Assembly: GCF_014168535.1 (NCBI RefSeq)
Contig: NZ_CP060007.1
Coordinates: 3,224,001-3,288,000, forward strand
Source: Lacibacter sediminis
Lineage (GTDB): Bacteria; Bacteroidota; Bacteroidia; Chitinophagales; Chitinophagaceae
DNA: 64,000 nt
Direction: 5' to 3'
Shown here piece by piece: positions 1-8,952 of the stretch. Positions within the stretch are counted from its first letter, which is position 1, and each line of letters begins with the position of its first letter. The notes beneath the pieces are model-generated. The model was not told the origin of the DNA. It ran no database searches and was given only the letters and a program-made list of their open reading frames with translations. Both the position numbers and the translations under genes were made by a program.

Positions 1-484
1 TGGTTCCCGTTGCAAATACCAATGGCATTTTGTAAGCTGCCTTTATCAAAACAGTATCGTGTTGTACCAGCATAGGTAGAAAAGCCGGCGATTCTCGTAC
101 TAAGCCGGATGTATGGTTCAACAGATGACGAATAGTGATGTTACCCCATGTTGCAGGTGCGTCTTTAAAATATTTTGTAACGGTATCGGTCAGCTTAATT
201 TTTCCTGATTGGATCAACGTCATGATACCAACAGCCACAAACTGTTTACTCAGCGATCCTATTTTGTACACGGTTTTTTGTGAAGCAGGTATCTTATGTT
301 CTACGTTCGCCAGACCATATCCTTTGGCCAGCACGATTTTACCATTCACGATAATACCAATACTCAGTCCGGTGATCATTTGATCCTGTACTTGTTTTGA
401 AACAAACCTGTCGATCTCATCAAGTTGTTGCGCATTTAAAGCCAGTGAACCAAGCAGAAGAATAAAGCAAAGAAATGATCTCAT
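1..484 (-). CDS. Serine hydrolase, beta-lactamase/penicillin-binding-like family (3' part cut by window edge)
   Basis: Reading leftward from the ATG at 484 gives 161 codons before the window ends. The N-terminus is a typical signal peptide ending near residue 18 (LALNAQ). The mature part has the class C beta-lactamase/esterase fold signature SLSK at about residues 77-80 (the SxxK nucleophile and base) followed by the RHLLNHTSG segment usual in this family. The YxN and C-terminal motifs lie outside the window. Family members hydrolyse esters, amides or D-amino-acid peptides in the periplasm; the substrate here cannot be told. No partner gene is visible upstream within 150 bp. Confidence 0.88.
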   Translation of the reverse strand, partial: MRSFLCFILLLGSLALNAQQLDEIDRFVSKQVQDQMITGLSIGIIVNGKIVLAKGYGLANVEHKIPASQKTVYKIGSLSKQFVAVGIMTLIQSGKIKLTDTVTKYFKDAPATWGNITIRHLLNHTSGLVRESPAFLPMLVQHDTVLIKAAYKMPLVFATGT

Positions 485-637
485 GATAAGTAAGATTTTA
501 TTGAACCGATGTAGCAGCGGTACTAAAATTGAAGATACTGATATCAGGGGAAGTACAATTCTACAGTCAGATCATAACATACAGAACTGCTGCTTAACTT
601 TAGAAAGGTTCAATAAAGTTGATATAAAAGAAAATAA

Positions 638-970
638 TTAAAACCAGAAACCAAACTTTCTTAGGAAAGGCTCTTTCGTATGAAGTTTCTTCGACACTGA
701 TCTGGTATAATGACGTAATATTTTTATTGAAGCAGGGAGCACGCTTGCTACAGCCGCATTTTGTTCCGGAATTTCATTCAACTGTGTAATACAATTATCT
801 AACCTTTCAGCAAACGTAGCATATAAAGGATCTTCCTGAAGCTGATTGATCAGATAAACAGCATAAGAAAGCGTATCACTGATTACATGGTGAGGGCTGT
901 TGCTCAACGGCATGTCTGCAAGAAATTCAGTTACTTGTTTCAGCTCTTCTAATATGTAAACCTTATCCAT
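638..970 (-). CDS. Hypothetical protein, 110 aa
   Basis: ATG-started 110-residue frame with balanced, helix-rich composition and no signal peptide or membrane segment. I do not recognise a family. It ends in an aromatic, basic tail (FLRKFGFWF). It stands alone: the neighbour on the left is the serine hydrolase, and the right side is a 600-bp gap. The regular codon use argues for a real gene; the function is unknown. Confidence 0.55.
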   Translation of the reverse strand: MDKVYILEELKQVTEFLADMPLSNSPHHVISDTLSYAVYLINQLQEDPLYATFAERLDNCITQLNEIPEQNAAVASVLPASIKILRHYTRSVSKKLHTKEPFLRKFGFWF

Positions 971-1582
971 GAAATACTGATTTGTAGTTATAATAAAATT
1001 ATAAACGATAGATACTGTGTTTCTCAGCGATGTTCTGTCAATTGGATAAAGGAAAGATTCGATCAGTTATGGTGTTTCTACAGGAGGTTGCGCTTTTCAG
1101 ACGGCTGAGGCGTTTTAGCACCGGATTCTTCAAGAGAAAAAGGATACTGCGATTTGAGTGGGCATGTAAAATACAACTTTCAGCCAGCGAATGTAATTTT
1201 TTGACACATTAATTTTGTTAACTAAACAGCGTTCGTAATTGCTTCGTACAGGAAGGTTTGCTGCAAAAAGATGCACGTTCACCACTATATCTTATCAACA
1301 CTATTGAAGGAAAGCGAGTAACACATCATAATATTATAAAATCTATACCAGGCAAGGCTTTCACGCACTGCGATACCACGCTGCGATCCAAAGTTCAAAA
1401 AACAGAAATGCGGCCGGACGAAACAGCTCCGAAGGTGAAAGCAGGGATTGTGAAAAGCGCTTCAACTGCCATTTCACACAGTTTACCTGCCCAATTCAAC
1501 TATTTACTCATTTATTTTAGACAGCATTTCTACGTTACTCTATTTTCACGCTGCATTTAACTGTGATCATTTTATTAGCGAA
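971..1582. other. Gene-free stretch
   Basis: About 610 bp between the 110-aa protein and the Cys-rich pair. Two plus-strand frames of 60 and 100 codons cross it, but their composition does not look coding. A TAATTTTG box at 1210-1217 fits the Bacteroidota -7 consensus (TAnnTTTG), but it lies 366 bp from the next start, so its use is unclear. No RNA gene or long repeat was recognised. Confidence 0.5.
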
Positions 1583-1897
1583 ATGAAAATAAGAGCTGTC
1601 ATATTATTAGTTTGTTTCTGCGGATTATTCAACGGTACAGAATTGTTCACTGATTATGTAGGGGCATTATTCACAAGCCAATCCTGCAGCAAGAAAACTG
1701 ATCAGCAATCAACCAATACCGGCAACAATGAAGAATCATGCTGCTGCAGTAATTCCGTGAGTTCCGTCTATGTAGTACAGAATGGATTCAGCTATAACCC
1801 ATCTTCAAAACCATTTTTAACCCCTGTTGCATTTGTGGTGAATCATTACCGCACATCCTATTTATCAAGTGTATGGCGTCCGCCATCAGTTGCATGA
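1583..1897 (+). CDS. Small secreted Cys-rich protein, DUF6660-like
   Basis: A 104-residue protein with an N-terminal signal peptide, a Ser/Asn/Thr-rich linker, a Cys cluster (ESCCCSNS at about residues 51-58) and a C-terminal SSVWRPPS motif. The Cys cluster followed by a terminal [YS]SxW[RQ]PP motif recalls the DUF6660 family, small Bacteroidota proteins that I remember beside metal-efflux and TonB genes. That link is from memory and unverified. It lies 51 bp before a second Cys-rich mini-gene on the same strand and both end at one terminator, so a two-gene transcript handling metal or thiol chemistry is plausible. Confidence 0.6.
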   Translation: MKIRAVILLVCFCGLFNGTELFTDYVGALFTSQSCSKKTDQQSTNTGNNEESCCCSNSVSSVYVVQNGFSYNPSSKPFLTPVAFVVNHYRTSYLSSVWRPPSVA

Positions 1898-1948
1898 GAT
1901 GATAGCAAAACAAACAATTTCACTACAATCAATTTAAAAAATAAAAAA

Positions 1949-2101
1949 ATGAAAAAGATATTATATATAGCTATTGCCTTTGCTTTTGTAAGCAGTGTTT
2001 ATGCAGGTGTTACTTCCGACAAACCAAAAAAGAACAAGAAAAAAACCGAGCAGTGCTGCAAAAAAACAGAAGCCTGCTGCAAGAAAGAAGCAACAAAATA
2101 A
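1949..2101 (+). CDS. 50-aa secreted Lys/Cys-pair peptide
   Basis: ATG at 1949, TAA at 2099-2101, 50 codons. A clear signal peptide (KKILYIAIAFAFVSSVYAG) is followed by a mature stretch of about 30 residues built from Lys runs and two Cys pairs (EQCCKKT and EACCKKE). The spaced CC pairs suggest metal binding or disulfide chemistry, as in small metallothionein-like exported peptides (inference). A strong terminator sits 26 bp after the stop, which supports this as the last gene of a short transcript with the Cys-rich gene upstream. Confidence 0.7.
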   Translation: MKKILYIAIAFAFVSSVYAGVTSDKPKKNKKKTEQCCKKTEACCKKEATK

Positions 2102-2126
2102 TAAATGCTGATTTCGTTTAAACTTG

Positions 2127-2155
2127 AGCTGCCTCTTTAAGAGGCAGCTTTTTTA
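2127..2155 (+). terminator. Rho-independent terminator of the Cys-rich pair
   Basis: A perfect 10-bp stem (AGCTGCCTCT / AGAGGCAGCT) with a 3-nt loop, followed by a T run. Confidence 0.85.
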
Positions 2156-2313
2156 TTGCTGTTAAGAAAGTAACCATCTAGCAAAGCAGGGTAAATATCA
2201 GTTTACGAAATAAGTGTAAAACTGTAAATACAATAATGAGCACTTATCAGCTCTGAATATTGGCTTAATCTTGCATTGTAAAACCCAATGTAAAATCCAA
2301 AATCCAACTGACT

Positions 2314-3495
2314 ATGAAAAAGTTCTTCTTTTCCATTTGTTTTTCCTTTTCATTAATCCTGCTAAATGCACAGGCCACCAGTGTACCTTATACAGGTTTG
2401 TTGATTGCCAGTGGCACAGCAGGCCCGGCGGGCGATGATGTTGTATCAGATGCAAACATCCCTTTTACATTTAGTTTTTATGGAACCGGCTATACCACTG
2501 CACGCATCAGCACCAATGGTTTTATTTGGTTATCTGATGCCGGCAGTGAAGGCTGTTGCAATGGTTTTTCTATTCCCGCTGATCCGGGTATAACAAATGC
2601 TTTCATCGCACTTACCCAAACCGATTGGCTTCCGGACGGCCCTGCAAATGGCACTATTTTTTATGCTGTAACAGGTACCGCACCCAACCGTGTATTTGTG
2701 GTACACTACGAGAACATACAACACATTTCATCAGCCGATAGAATGACGGGAGAGATTCAACTTTATGAAACTACCAATGAAATCAGGTTAGTGATGAGTA
2801 GCCTCACAGGTATTGCAGGTGGCTACACTGCAACAATGGGTATTGCAGCCGGCGATGGAGTTAATGGCTATGCTGTTGGTACCCGTAACCAGAGCGCCAG
2901 CTATTCAATTACTAATGAAGCCTGGTCTTTAGTTACACCGAGCTCTACCTTACCAGTTAAACTAACAGGCTATGACGCAAGAAAAATATCGGCTTCTGCT
3001 GTTTTAGAATGGAGTACCGAATTTGAAGAGAACAATAGTCATTTTGCAATTGAGCGTAGCGCAACAGGTCGTGATTTCAAACAAATTGCAAAGATCAATT
3101 CAAAAGGTAATACTACAGCAGGTCATCAATACAATTATACAGACGTTAACCCATTAAACGGAAAGAACTACTATCGTTTGGTGCAATACGATCTTGACGG
3201 AAAATCTGTTTACTATGGTATCAAGTTGGTGAATTTCGAATCAGTATCGCAAATAAAAATAATGCCTAACCCTATTGATGACAACTTCAGCATATCAATT
3301 CAAAGTTTGCAAACGGGCGATGTACAAATAACTGTCTTTGACATTCATGGCAGAAAAGTAGCAGCACTCACAAAAAATGTAAGAACAGGCACCAATATAA
3401 TACCCATTATTTCAAGAGAATGGTCAAGCGGTTTTTATACTGTTAAGATCGATCAGGATGGAATGATAAGCACACATAAATTAGTGAAGAAATAA
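2314..3495 (+). CDS. T9SS-exported surface protein with C-terminal sorting domain
   Basis: 393 residues. A signal peptide ends near residue 21. The body is a beta-rich domain with Gly/Thr-rich strands (roughly 25-210) followed by a fibronectin-like region (about 215-305). The last ~75 residues form a type A sorting domain: MPNP motif, then VFDIHGRKV and the closing SGFYTVKI and HKLVKK. Such domains send proteins through the Por (type IX) secretion system to the cell surface. No catalytic motif is visible; adhesin or structural roles are possible. It has its own terminator and appears monocistronic. Confidence 0.85.
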   Translation: MKKFFFSICFSFSLILLNAQATSVPYTGLLIASGTAGPAGDDVVSDANIPFTFSFYGTGYTTARISTNGFIWLSDAGSEGCCNGFSIPADPGITNAFIALTQTDWLPDGPANGTIFYAVTGTAPNRVFVVHYENIQHISSADRMTGEIQLYETTNEIRLVMSSLTGIAGGYTATMGIAAGDGVNGYAVGTRNQSASYSITNEAWSLVTPSSTLPVKLTGYDARKISASAVLEWSTEFEENNSHFAIERSATGRDFKQIAKINSKGNTTAGHQYNYTDVNPLNGKNYYRLVQYDLDGKSVYYGIKLVNFESVSQIKIMPNPIDDNFSISIQSLQTGDVQITVFDIHGRKVAALTKNVRTGTNIIPIISREWSSGFYTVKIDQDGMISTHKLVKK

Positions 3496-3521
3496 ATCTA
3501 ACAGCTCTGTTTTGAAATTAC

Positions 3522-3557
3522 ACAAGCCATATGCGCAATCATATGGCTTGTTTTTTT
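3522..3557 (+). terminator. Terminator after the T9SS protein
   Basis: An 11-bp perfect stem (ACAAGCCATAT / ATATGGCTTGT), 8-nt loop, then seven T residues. Confidence 0.85.
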
Positions 3558-3685
3558 GATTCTCACAAACGCTAATCTCAGTTCATCTTAAATAGAACGA
3601 GAGACTATTTTTCAACCATAGCTTTAAATGCTTTAATAAATACTTCAAAATCCTCTTTTGTTTTCATGTTTTTTCAAAGTTAGCT

Positions 3686-4171
3686 TTATAAACAAGTTCT
3701 GGTGCTTGTTCTTTTACTGATCAAACCGCCTGCTTTTTTAAGCAAGTAGCAATGTCCTTTCATACACGACTCACAATGATTAAGTGTTGAAACTTTCAAC
3801 TCAATCGCATTCATCTCTATCTGCAAAAAAGATGCGGTTTCCATTACTGCCGTACCGCTGGTGTAAAGGTATGCCGTATGCACACTACGTTCTGCTGAGG
3901 CTTTTATATTGCTTAAGCAAATACCTTCGAGGTAAAAACCTGTTGTAATATCTTCGCCATCCTTGTTGGAGCAGGCACGAAAGGAGCCCTGATAAATGAA
4001 ATCAATATGTCTGTAGATCTTGCCTTCTTTCACGCTGCACTCACCTTTTTTAAATTCCCATATACTCAACACGCTTTCAATCAGCTACCATGTTTCCTTG
4101 GAAAATGAAGTTAATGTGCTGATGTGTTTATTATAAGATGAAAAAATTGTGGAAGCGCCAGGCGGTTTCAT
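3686..4171 (-). pseudogene. Decayed Crp/Fnr-family regulator (in-frame TAG, degraded C-terminus)
   Basis: From an ATG at 4171 the frame reads 28 codons ending FSKETW, meets TAG at 4085-4087, and continues in the same frame as LIESVLSIWEFKKGE and then KEGKIYRHIDFIYQGSFR. That is the beta-roll pattern of a cyclic-nucleotide-binding domain: KKGE, KEG, a Phe-Ile-x-x-Gly turn, then KDGEDITTGF. It aligns by eye with the intact Crp/Fnr protein encoded at 61287-61850. After about residue 135 the similarity fades and no helix-turn-helix follows. The part after the stop could start from a GTG at 4072 as a 128-aa protein, but without DNA-binding domain. Most likely a remnant gene. Confidence 0.6.
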
Positions 4172-4353
4172 GATGCTTCAAAAATAATGAATTAATGAAC
4201 GTTGGAGGTTGTGTGAGAAGTCTGGGCAATTTTCAGCTATCTGCAGAAGCATGCCCGATGCAAAACAGCAATCGATAAAAATCAACTTGATTCTTTTAAC
4301 GGTAAGCTCATCGGGAAAGATCATTCAAAAAAGATCCCATTCATCAGCTTTCA

Positions 4354-6819
4354 TTAAAACTCCTTCTCGCCCATTTCACTTACCGGCAAATTGATCTTTC
4401 TGTTTTTACGCAGCAGGTTAAAACTTAACGACAGTTGTACCTGGTCTGTTTCGTAAATGTAATTAGTGGTTGTATAAAAATCAGCTCCGTAAGTAGTGAT
4501 GCGCTGGCGATTCGATTTCTTTAACCCGGCATCCATATTCAGCCATTGTAACTGAAAACTCCAGCGTTTATCCATACTCGTTTTCTTCACTGTAAAATTC
4601 GGAGTTAAGAAATAACCATCTTCACCTTGTGCAGTGGCCCGCAACGACAGATAATTTACACTCAACTGCAGCAACCATCTTTTTGGCAAGCTGAACGATT
4701 GCGTACTGTTGATGCTACACACCCAGCTGTTATTACGCACCGCAAAGGCACCGTTAAAAATGCTTCCCTTGATATCGTACTTGTACAAATTGCCACCTAC
4801 AATCGTTTGCCATACATCTGTTACCTGGTAAGTAAAGTTTGCTTCAACACCTGTTTGTATGGCACGGCCTGCATTGGTGTACACACGGTTCAAAATAGTA
4901 TCGTTAAATACTTTATTCACCCGTTGAATGGGATTTTTTGTTTGCTGATGGTACAGCGTAACATAAAAACTTCCTTTTGTAAACTGCTGCTCAACACCCA
5001 ATTCATAGGTACCAATAAACTCAGGCAACAATTGCGGATCACCTTGCTCCAGTGTTTCAGAGTGTTCACGTTCAGGAAATGGATTCAGCTCATAATTGTT
5101 GGTGCGTTTGATGCGTCGGCTGTAACCGGTTTTCAACACAGCTCTGTCCCATGGTTCGTAACGTAATTGCAGCGAAGGAAAGAAATTCGTCAATGGCAGC
5201 TTTGTTTTCTGATTATTCAGTGAAAACAAAAGATTACGTTCCGATTCTTCTACCCGAATACCTGCACTGTAACTGAAGCGTTTTACTTTTTCTGCATACT
5301 GTACATAACCTGCATGAATATGATTGGTAAGATTTACATTGCTGGTAAAATTGGAATCTACTGTAAAGTTATTTGTGCCCAACACTTTTGTGAGATAGAG
5401 AAAACGTCCATCCTGCACATCATACCTGTATTGATAACCCGCCTGTAAATTTCCGTTACCCACTTTTCTGTTATAATCCAATTTCAACCGGTATGCATTC
5501 AATGGATTTGAAGAAGGATTTTCTGTGTACTGTATGGTATCAGTTAATGACGGATAAGAGAGATTATTATTCGTGGTTAATCCTGAAAGATTCGCCCGTT
5601 CAAACAAAGCAGAAAAAACAAGTTTCGATTTGTCTGCAAACAAATGCGTGTAATCCAGATTAGCCAATGTGAACACACCTTCTTTCTGTTGTGTGTTTTT
5701 ATTGAAGTAGGTAAAGTTGCTCACCGTTCCTGTTGAAAGATCTTCACGTTGATTATTGTACAACAGATCGGCCACACGTGTTTGATAACGCTTACCAATA
5801 TAAAAACCGCTGCTGATGTTATTGCTTTTATTGATCTCGTAAGCAACAGCTAACCTTCCACCATAATTGTAACGGTTAAAACTTCGTTCGCCATTTGATG
5901 GAAATGTTGTTTTGATATTGTTGATAACAGTAAACACATCACCTTCCCTGTAACCGGCCAGATCGTTACGCAGGTAATTAAATCCACCGCTGATATCCCA
6001 TTTATTTTTTCTGAATGCAGCCGACACATCGGCACTGTGCCGATGCGGATATTTATTGCGTTGATTATTGTAGTTATTAAATGCAGGTAAGCCACCCATT
6101 ACGTTGGCCTGCACCATTAACCCATCTTCCACCCCATTTTTTGTGATGATGTTGAGAATGCCGCTTTTCCCATCTGCATCATACATCGCCGAAGGATTGG
6201 TAATGATCTCAATACTTTCAATGGCATCGGCAGGCAATTGATTCAACACAAATGCAGGATCGCCCTGTGTTGTTTTACCGTTCACCAATACTAAAAAACT
6301 GGTTGATCCACGTAGTGAAATATCGCCTTGTCCGTTTACAGAAACAGAAGGCAGGTTACGCACCACATCAATACCTGTACCATTGGATGCAGCAGCAAAC
6401 TGCGATGCTTTAAAAACCTGTCGGTCGATCTTAAATGAAACAGGTGGTTTAATCCCTTTCACAATTACTTCCGCCATGGATGAAACATCGGGATAGAGAT
6501 ACAGTGAACCAAGCTTGTACTCCTGTGCCAGCTGATCGTAGGTGAGCTGAACGGTTTTTGTTTTAAAGCCTGTAAAACTGATGATGATCTCCCGCAGCTT
6601 TTTCTTCTCCGTACTCAGCTTAAAAAATCCCTTTGCGTCAGAGGAAGTAGTTTTCAATTTCACACCATTTGAATCAACAAGCGTGATGGTTGCTCCCTGC
6701 AAAGGAATTTGCTGCATGCTATCGACCACATTCCCAAAAACTATATTGGATGCTTGTGCCTTTACCTCGCTGCAACACACTACCAGGATGATGATTACCA
6801 ATAACTTCACTGATTTCAT
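4354..6819 (-). CDS. TonB-dependent-receptor-like outer membrane beta-barrel protein
   Basis: 821 residues from the ATG at 6819; a TTG 24 bp upstream is the less likely start because MKSVKLLVIIILVV begins a proper signal peptide. Order: signal (1-22), carboxypeptidase-regulatory-like domain (about 25-105, GNVVDSMQQIPLQGATITL), plug domain (about 115-225, with VVRNLPSVSVNGQGDISLRG and the LNIITKNG end), then a long beta-barrel with many Asn/Tyr strands. This is the OMP_b-brl_3 type common in Bacteroidota. Cargo is not evident; no SusD partner is next to it. It may serve peptide, metal or siderophore uptake. Confidence 0.9.
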   Translation of the reverse strand: MKSVKLLVIIILVVCCSEVKAQASNIVFGNVVDSMQQIPLQGATITLVDSNGVKLKTTSSDAKGFFKLSTEKKKLREIIISFTGFKTKTVQLTYDQLAQEYKLGSLYLYPDVSSMAEVIVKGIKPPVSFKIDRQVFKASQFAAASNGTGIDVVRNLPSVSVNGQGDISLRGSTSFLVLVNGKTTQGDPAFVLNQLPADAIESIEIITNPSAMYDADGKSGILNIITKNGVEDGLMVQANVMGGLPAFNNYNNQRNKYPHRHSADVSAAFRKNKWDISGGFNYLRNDLAGYREGDVFTVINNIKTTFPSNGERSFNRYNYGGRLAVAYEINKSNNISSGFYIGKRYQTRVADLLYNNQREDLSTGTVSNFTYFNKNTQQKEGVFTLANLDYTHLFADKSKLVFSALFERANLSGLTTNNNLSYPSLTDTIQYTENPSSNPLNAYRLKLDYNRKVGNGNLQAGYQYRYDVQDGRFLYLTKVLGTNNFTVDSNFTSNVNLTNHIHAGYVQYAEKVKRFSYSAGIRVEESERNLLFSLNNQKTKLPLTNFFPSLQLRYEPWDRAVLKTGYSRRIKRTNNYELNPFPEREHSETLEQGDPQLLPEFIGTYELGVEQQFTKGSFYVTLYHQQTKNPIQRVNKVFNDTILNRVYTNAGRAIQTGVEANFTYQVTDVWQTIVGGNLYKYDIKGSIFNGAFAVRNNSWVCSINSTQSFSLPKRWLLQLSVNYLSLRATAQGEDGYFLTPNFTVKKTSMDKRWSFQLQWLNMDAGLKKSNRQRITTYGADFYTTTNYIYETDQVQLSLSFNLLRKNRKINLPVSEMGEKEF

Positions 6820-6957
6820 GCTGTTGATTAAAATAAGTAGCAAATATAACCGCAGAACGCCAATTTATACCTCTGTGTATCACTCTGTCCGATTTCAATT
6901 ATGAGGGGTTCTCCGTTCAAACTGTGTTTTGTTCTGTTTTGTGATACTGCAGCAATT

Positions 6958-6965
6958 TATATTTG
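6958..6965 (+). promoter_or_regulatory. Putative -7 box (TATATTTG) of the GH128-like gene
   Basis: A perfect TAnnTTTG match 66 bp before the ATG at 7032. TTTG tracts lie upstream, but the nearest is only 16 bp away, shorter than the usual ~19-20 bp spacing. Confidence 0.4.
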
Positions 6966-7031
6966 GTAGTGCCGTGCAGAAAAAGCTGAGAAGTTGTATC
7001 TGCTCCCGGCACAAAGAATTTTAAAAAACGA

Positions 7032-8246
7032 ATGAACATGCGAAATCTCCATCTTGTTCTCTTGCCATTGTTGATCGCTTTTGCAGCCTGTAAAAAAGAA
7101 GCAGCTCAACCGGTCAATAATACACCCAATAACAATACAGGTGGAAACCAGCAGGGAAATTATTCCGGTACAAAGCTCACGCTATCAAAAGGAGAGAAAG
7201 TTGTTTCACCTTGGGTTGAACTTTCAGCCGATTCTGTTTATACTTCCGAAACTGCAGTCGCTACCTTGTTTAGAACTTTCCCCGCAGATTTTGAAGATAA
7301 GGCAGTTTCCTTTTTTCTACCCAAAGGTTATATGGCTGTATTTGCTGCCAACTCCGATGGTACGGGTGAGTCGATCAGTATTGTAGCAAAAGACAATGAC
7401 ATCAAAGCGAATTTACCAGCACGTTTACGCAACAACATTTCATTTATCCGGTATATCAAGATCAGCAATCCCGATAAGAAAGGAACTGCCTCTGTAAGTG
7501 ACGCAGCAGTACAGGCCTTTGCAGCGCAATGGTATTATGGATGGAGCCTCAACAAATCTTCGTTTCCTGATCAGCAATTTATTCCCATGACCTGGGGCAA
7601 GGGTTCCTGCACCAACGCAAATGTGAAATACCTTGTTGAACGCAATGATGTAGATCATTTACTGTCGTTCAATGAACCGGATAATTCTTCACAGTCCAAT
7701 ATTCCTGTGATCGATACAGCGATTCAACGTTATAAAATAATGCAGAAGACCGGTTTGCGATTGGGTTCACCTGTAACAGAGCAAGACAATACGTTTGGTG
7801 CGGGTAAATGGCTTACCAATTTTATGACGCAGGCGCAATCACAAAAATTAAGAATAGATGTACTGCCCATTCATTGGTACGATTGGGGAAACCAAACCAA
7901 CAATGGTGCTACCGATTCATTAACGGCTGAAAAAGTATTTACAAGGTTTGTAGCCTTTGTTGAAAAAGTTCGCCTCGCATATCCTAATCTGCCTATTTGG
8001 GTAACGGAGTATAATGCAAATCCAAATCGTTCTTCCGACGTTGTTCACCGGTATTTTATGAAACTGTCAACCGAATGGATGAACAGCACTTCATATATAG
8101 AGCGCTATTCTTATTTCTTCCCTGCTGCTGTTCCGGCAGTACAACCGGATAACAGTTTAACAGTTGCCGGTGCTTATTGGAAAAGTTTGCCTTCTACTAA
8201 ATCACTATCGGGAAATATTATTGCAGATGCGGTATTGGTGCAATAA
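7032..8246 (+). CDS. Lipoprotein glycoside hydrolase, GH128/Asl1-like catalytic core
   Basis: 404 residues. Lipobox LIAFAAC puts the lipidated Cys at residue 20, followed by KK and an Asn/Thr-rich linker. An N-terminal beta domain (about 45-150) precedes the TIM-barrel-type catalytic core (about 160-390). Landmarks: YYGWS, the acid/base motif SFNEPD (Glu at about 215), HWYDWG, and the nucleophile motif WVTEYN (Glu at about 326). These fit the Glyco_hydro_cc/GH128 family, whose characterised members cut beta-1,3-glucans. Substrate is inferred. A surface or periplasmic lipoprotein, transcribed alone with its own terminator. Confidence 0.82.
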   Translation: MNMRNLHLVLLPLLIAFAACKKEAAQPVNNTPNNNTGGNQQGNYSGTKLTLSKGEKVVSPWVELSADSVYTSETAVATLFRTFPADFEDKAVSFFLPKGYMAVFAANSDGTGESISIVAKDNDIKANLPARLRNNISFIRYIKISNPDKKGTASVSDAAVQAFAAQWYYGWSLNKSSFPDQQFIPMTWGKGSCTNANVKYLVERNDVDHLLSFNEPDNSSQSNIPVIDTAIQRYKIMQKTGLRLGSPVTEQDNTFGAGKWLTNFMTQAQSQKLRIDVLPIHWYDWGNQTNNGATDSLTAEKVFTRFVAFVEKVRLAYPNLPIWVTEYNANPNRSSDVVHRYFMKLSTEWMNSTSYIERYSYFFPAAVPAVQPDNSLTVAGAYWKSLPSTKSLSGNIIADAVLVQ

Positions 8247-8271
8247 GAAGAAGGAGTTGTTGTGATACTAC

Positions 8272-8312
8272 AAAAGGATGCCAATCTTTAAAAGGTTGGT
8301 ATCCTTTTTTCA
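8272..8312 (+). terminator. Terminator after the GH128-like gene
   Basis: Stem AAGGATGCCAA / TTGGTATCCTT with one G-T wobble, then six T residues. Confidence 0.8.
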
Positions 8313-8432
8313 AATACGATTCTCCTGCAAGGGACTCGTCGTTTATATATTATTTCTTTATTACCCGATTGTCAAACGGCGAATGGGTTGCAACAAACTC
8401 AGCTGCGAAGGAAGTTTATAAACTGTAACATC

Positions 8433-8912
8433 TTATTTGATTGAGGTATATTTATCCAAAGCCAGGAAGGAACAAATAAGACCTGTTAACCAGATGAACG
8501 ACCTGACCCAATTCATATTTCCCCATTCAGATGCAACACGTTTGAGCGTTTCTTTCTCAGGAAATTGTTTTGAGAGAAACATCATCTCATTTCGGGGAAA
8601 AAAATAGGTAAAGTTTAAAATCATAACCGATACATAGCAAAGCAAAGCTATCCCCAGATACAATCGAATAGAAGTTGATTTTTTCCAAAATAAAATCAAT
8701 GCCAGCACAATCAAAATCATATTTGCTGGGTCTATCACTCCAAAAAATGTACCCGGATTAGCCACTCCAAAAAAATCTTTTGCTGCGGTTATGGATTTAG
8801 GTACGTTGCTTTCCCAATTGGCTGCATTGACAATAGAATTATAAATGTTAGTGAAGAACAATCCGCTTGAAAATGCTACGACAGTATAAAGAAGGATCTT
8901 TTTCATTTTCAT
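8433..8912 (-). CDS. DUF1772-like four-helix membrane protein
   Basis: 159 residues with four hydrophobic segments (about 5-25, 58-78, 84-106, 135-153). The layout, with SSGLFFTNIYNSIV at the start, a short extracellular loop, and WGNMNWVRSFIWL before the last helix, matches the DUF1772/anthrone-oxygenase-like family. Function is uncertain. It lies 40 bp downstream of a secreted HELGH peptidase and an AraC regulator on the same strand, so the three probably form an operon. Confidence 0.6.
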   Translation of the reverse strand: MKMKKILLYTVVAFSSGLFFTNIYNSIVNAANWESNVPKSITAAKDFFGVANPGTFFGVIDPANMILIVLALILFWKKSTSIRLYLGIALLCYVSVMILNFTYFFPRNEMMFLSKQFPEKETLKRVASEWGNMNWVRSFIWLTGLICSFLALDKYTSIK

Positions 8913-8952
8913 TATTTCAATTTTTCATTAAAGTCACTCAGAAGAAGAAACA

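Noticed and set aside
1258-1560. 100-codon open frame in the gap before the Cys-rich pair
   Set aside because: Mixed, non-coding-like composition, no signal or domain, and no supporting start site.
3605-3667. 20-codon leftward frame (MKTKEDFEVFIKAF...) downstream of the Crp/Fnr remnant
   Set aside because: Very short, no ribosome-binding site, not recognisable; may be a chance frame or debris of the decayed gene.
4627-5166. 179-codon plus-strand frame inside the TonB-type receptor gene
   Set aside because: It is antisense to a clearly coding gene and shows no domain.
7440-7658. Leftward frame inside the GH128-like gene
   Set aside because: Shadow of the coding strand; no start context and no domain.
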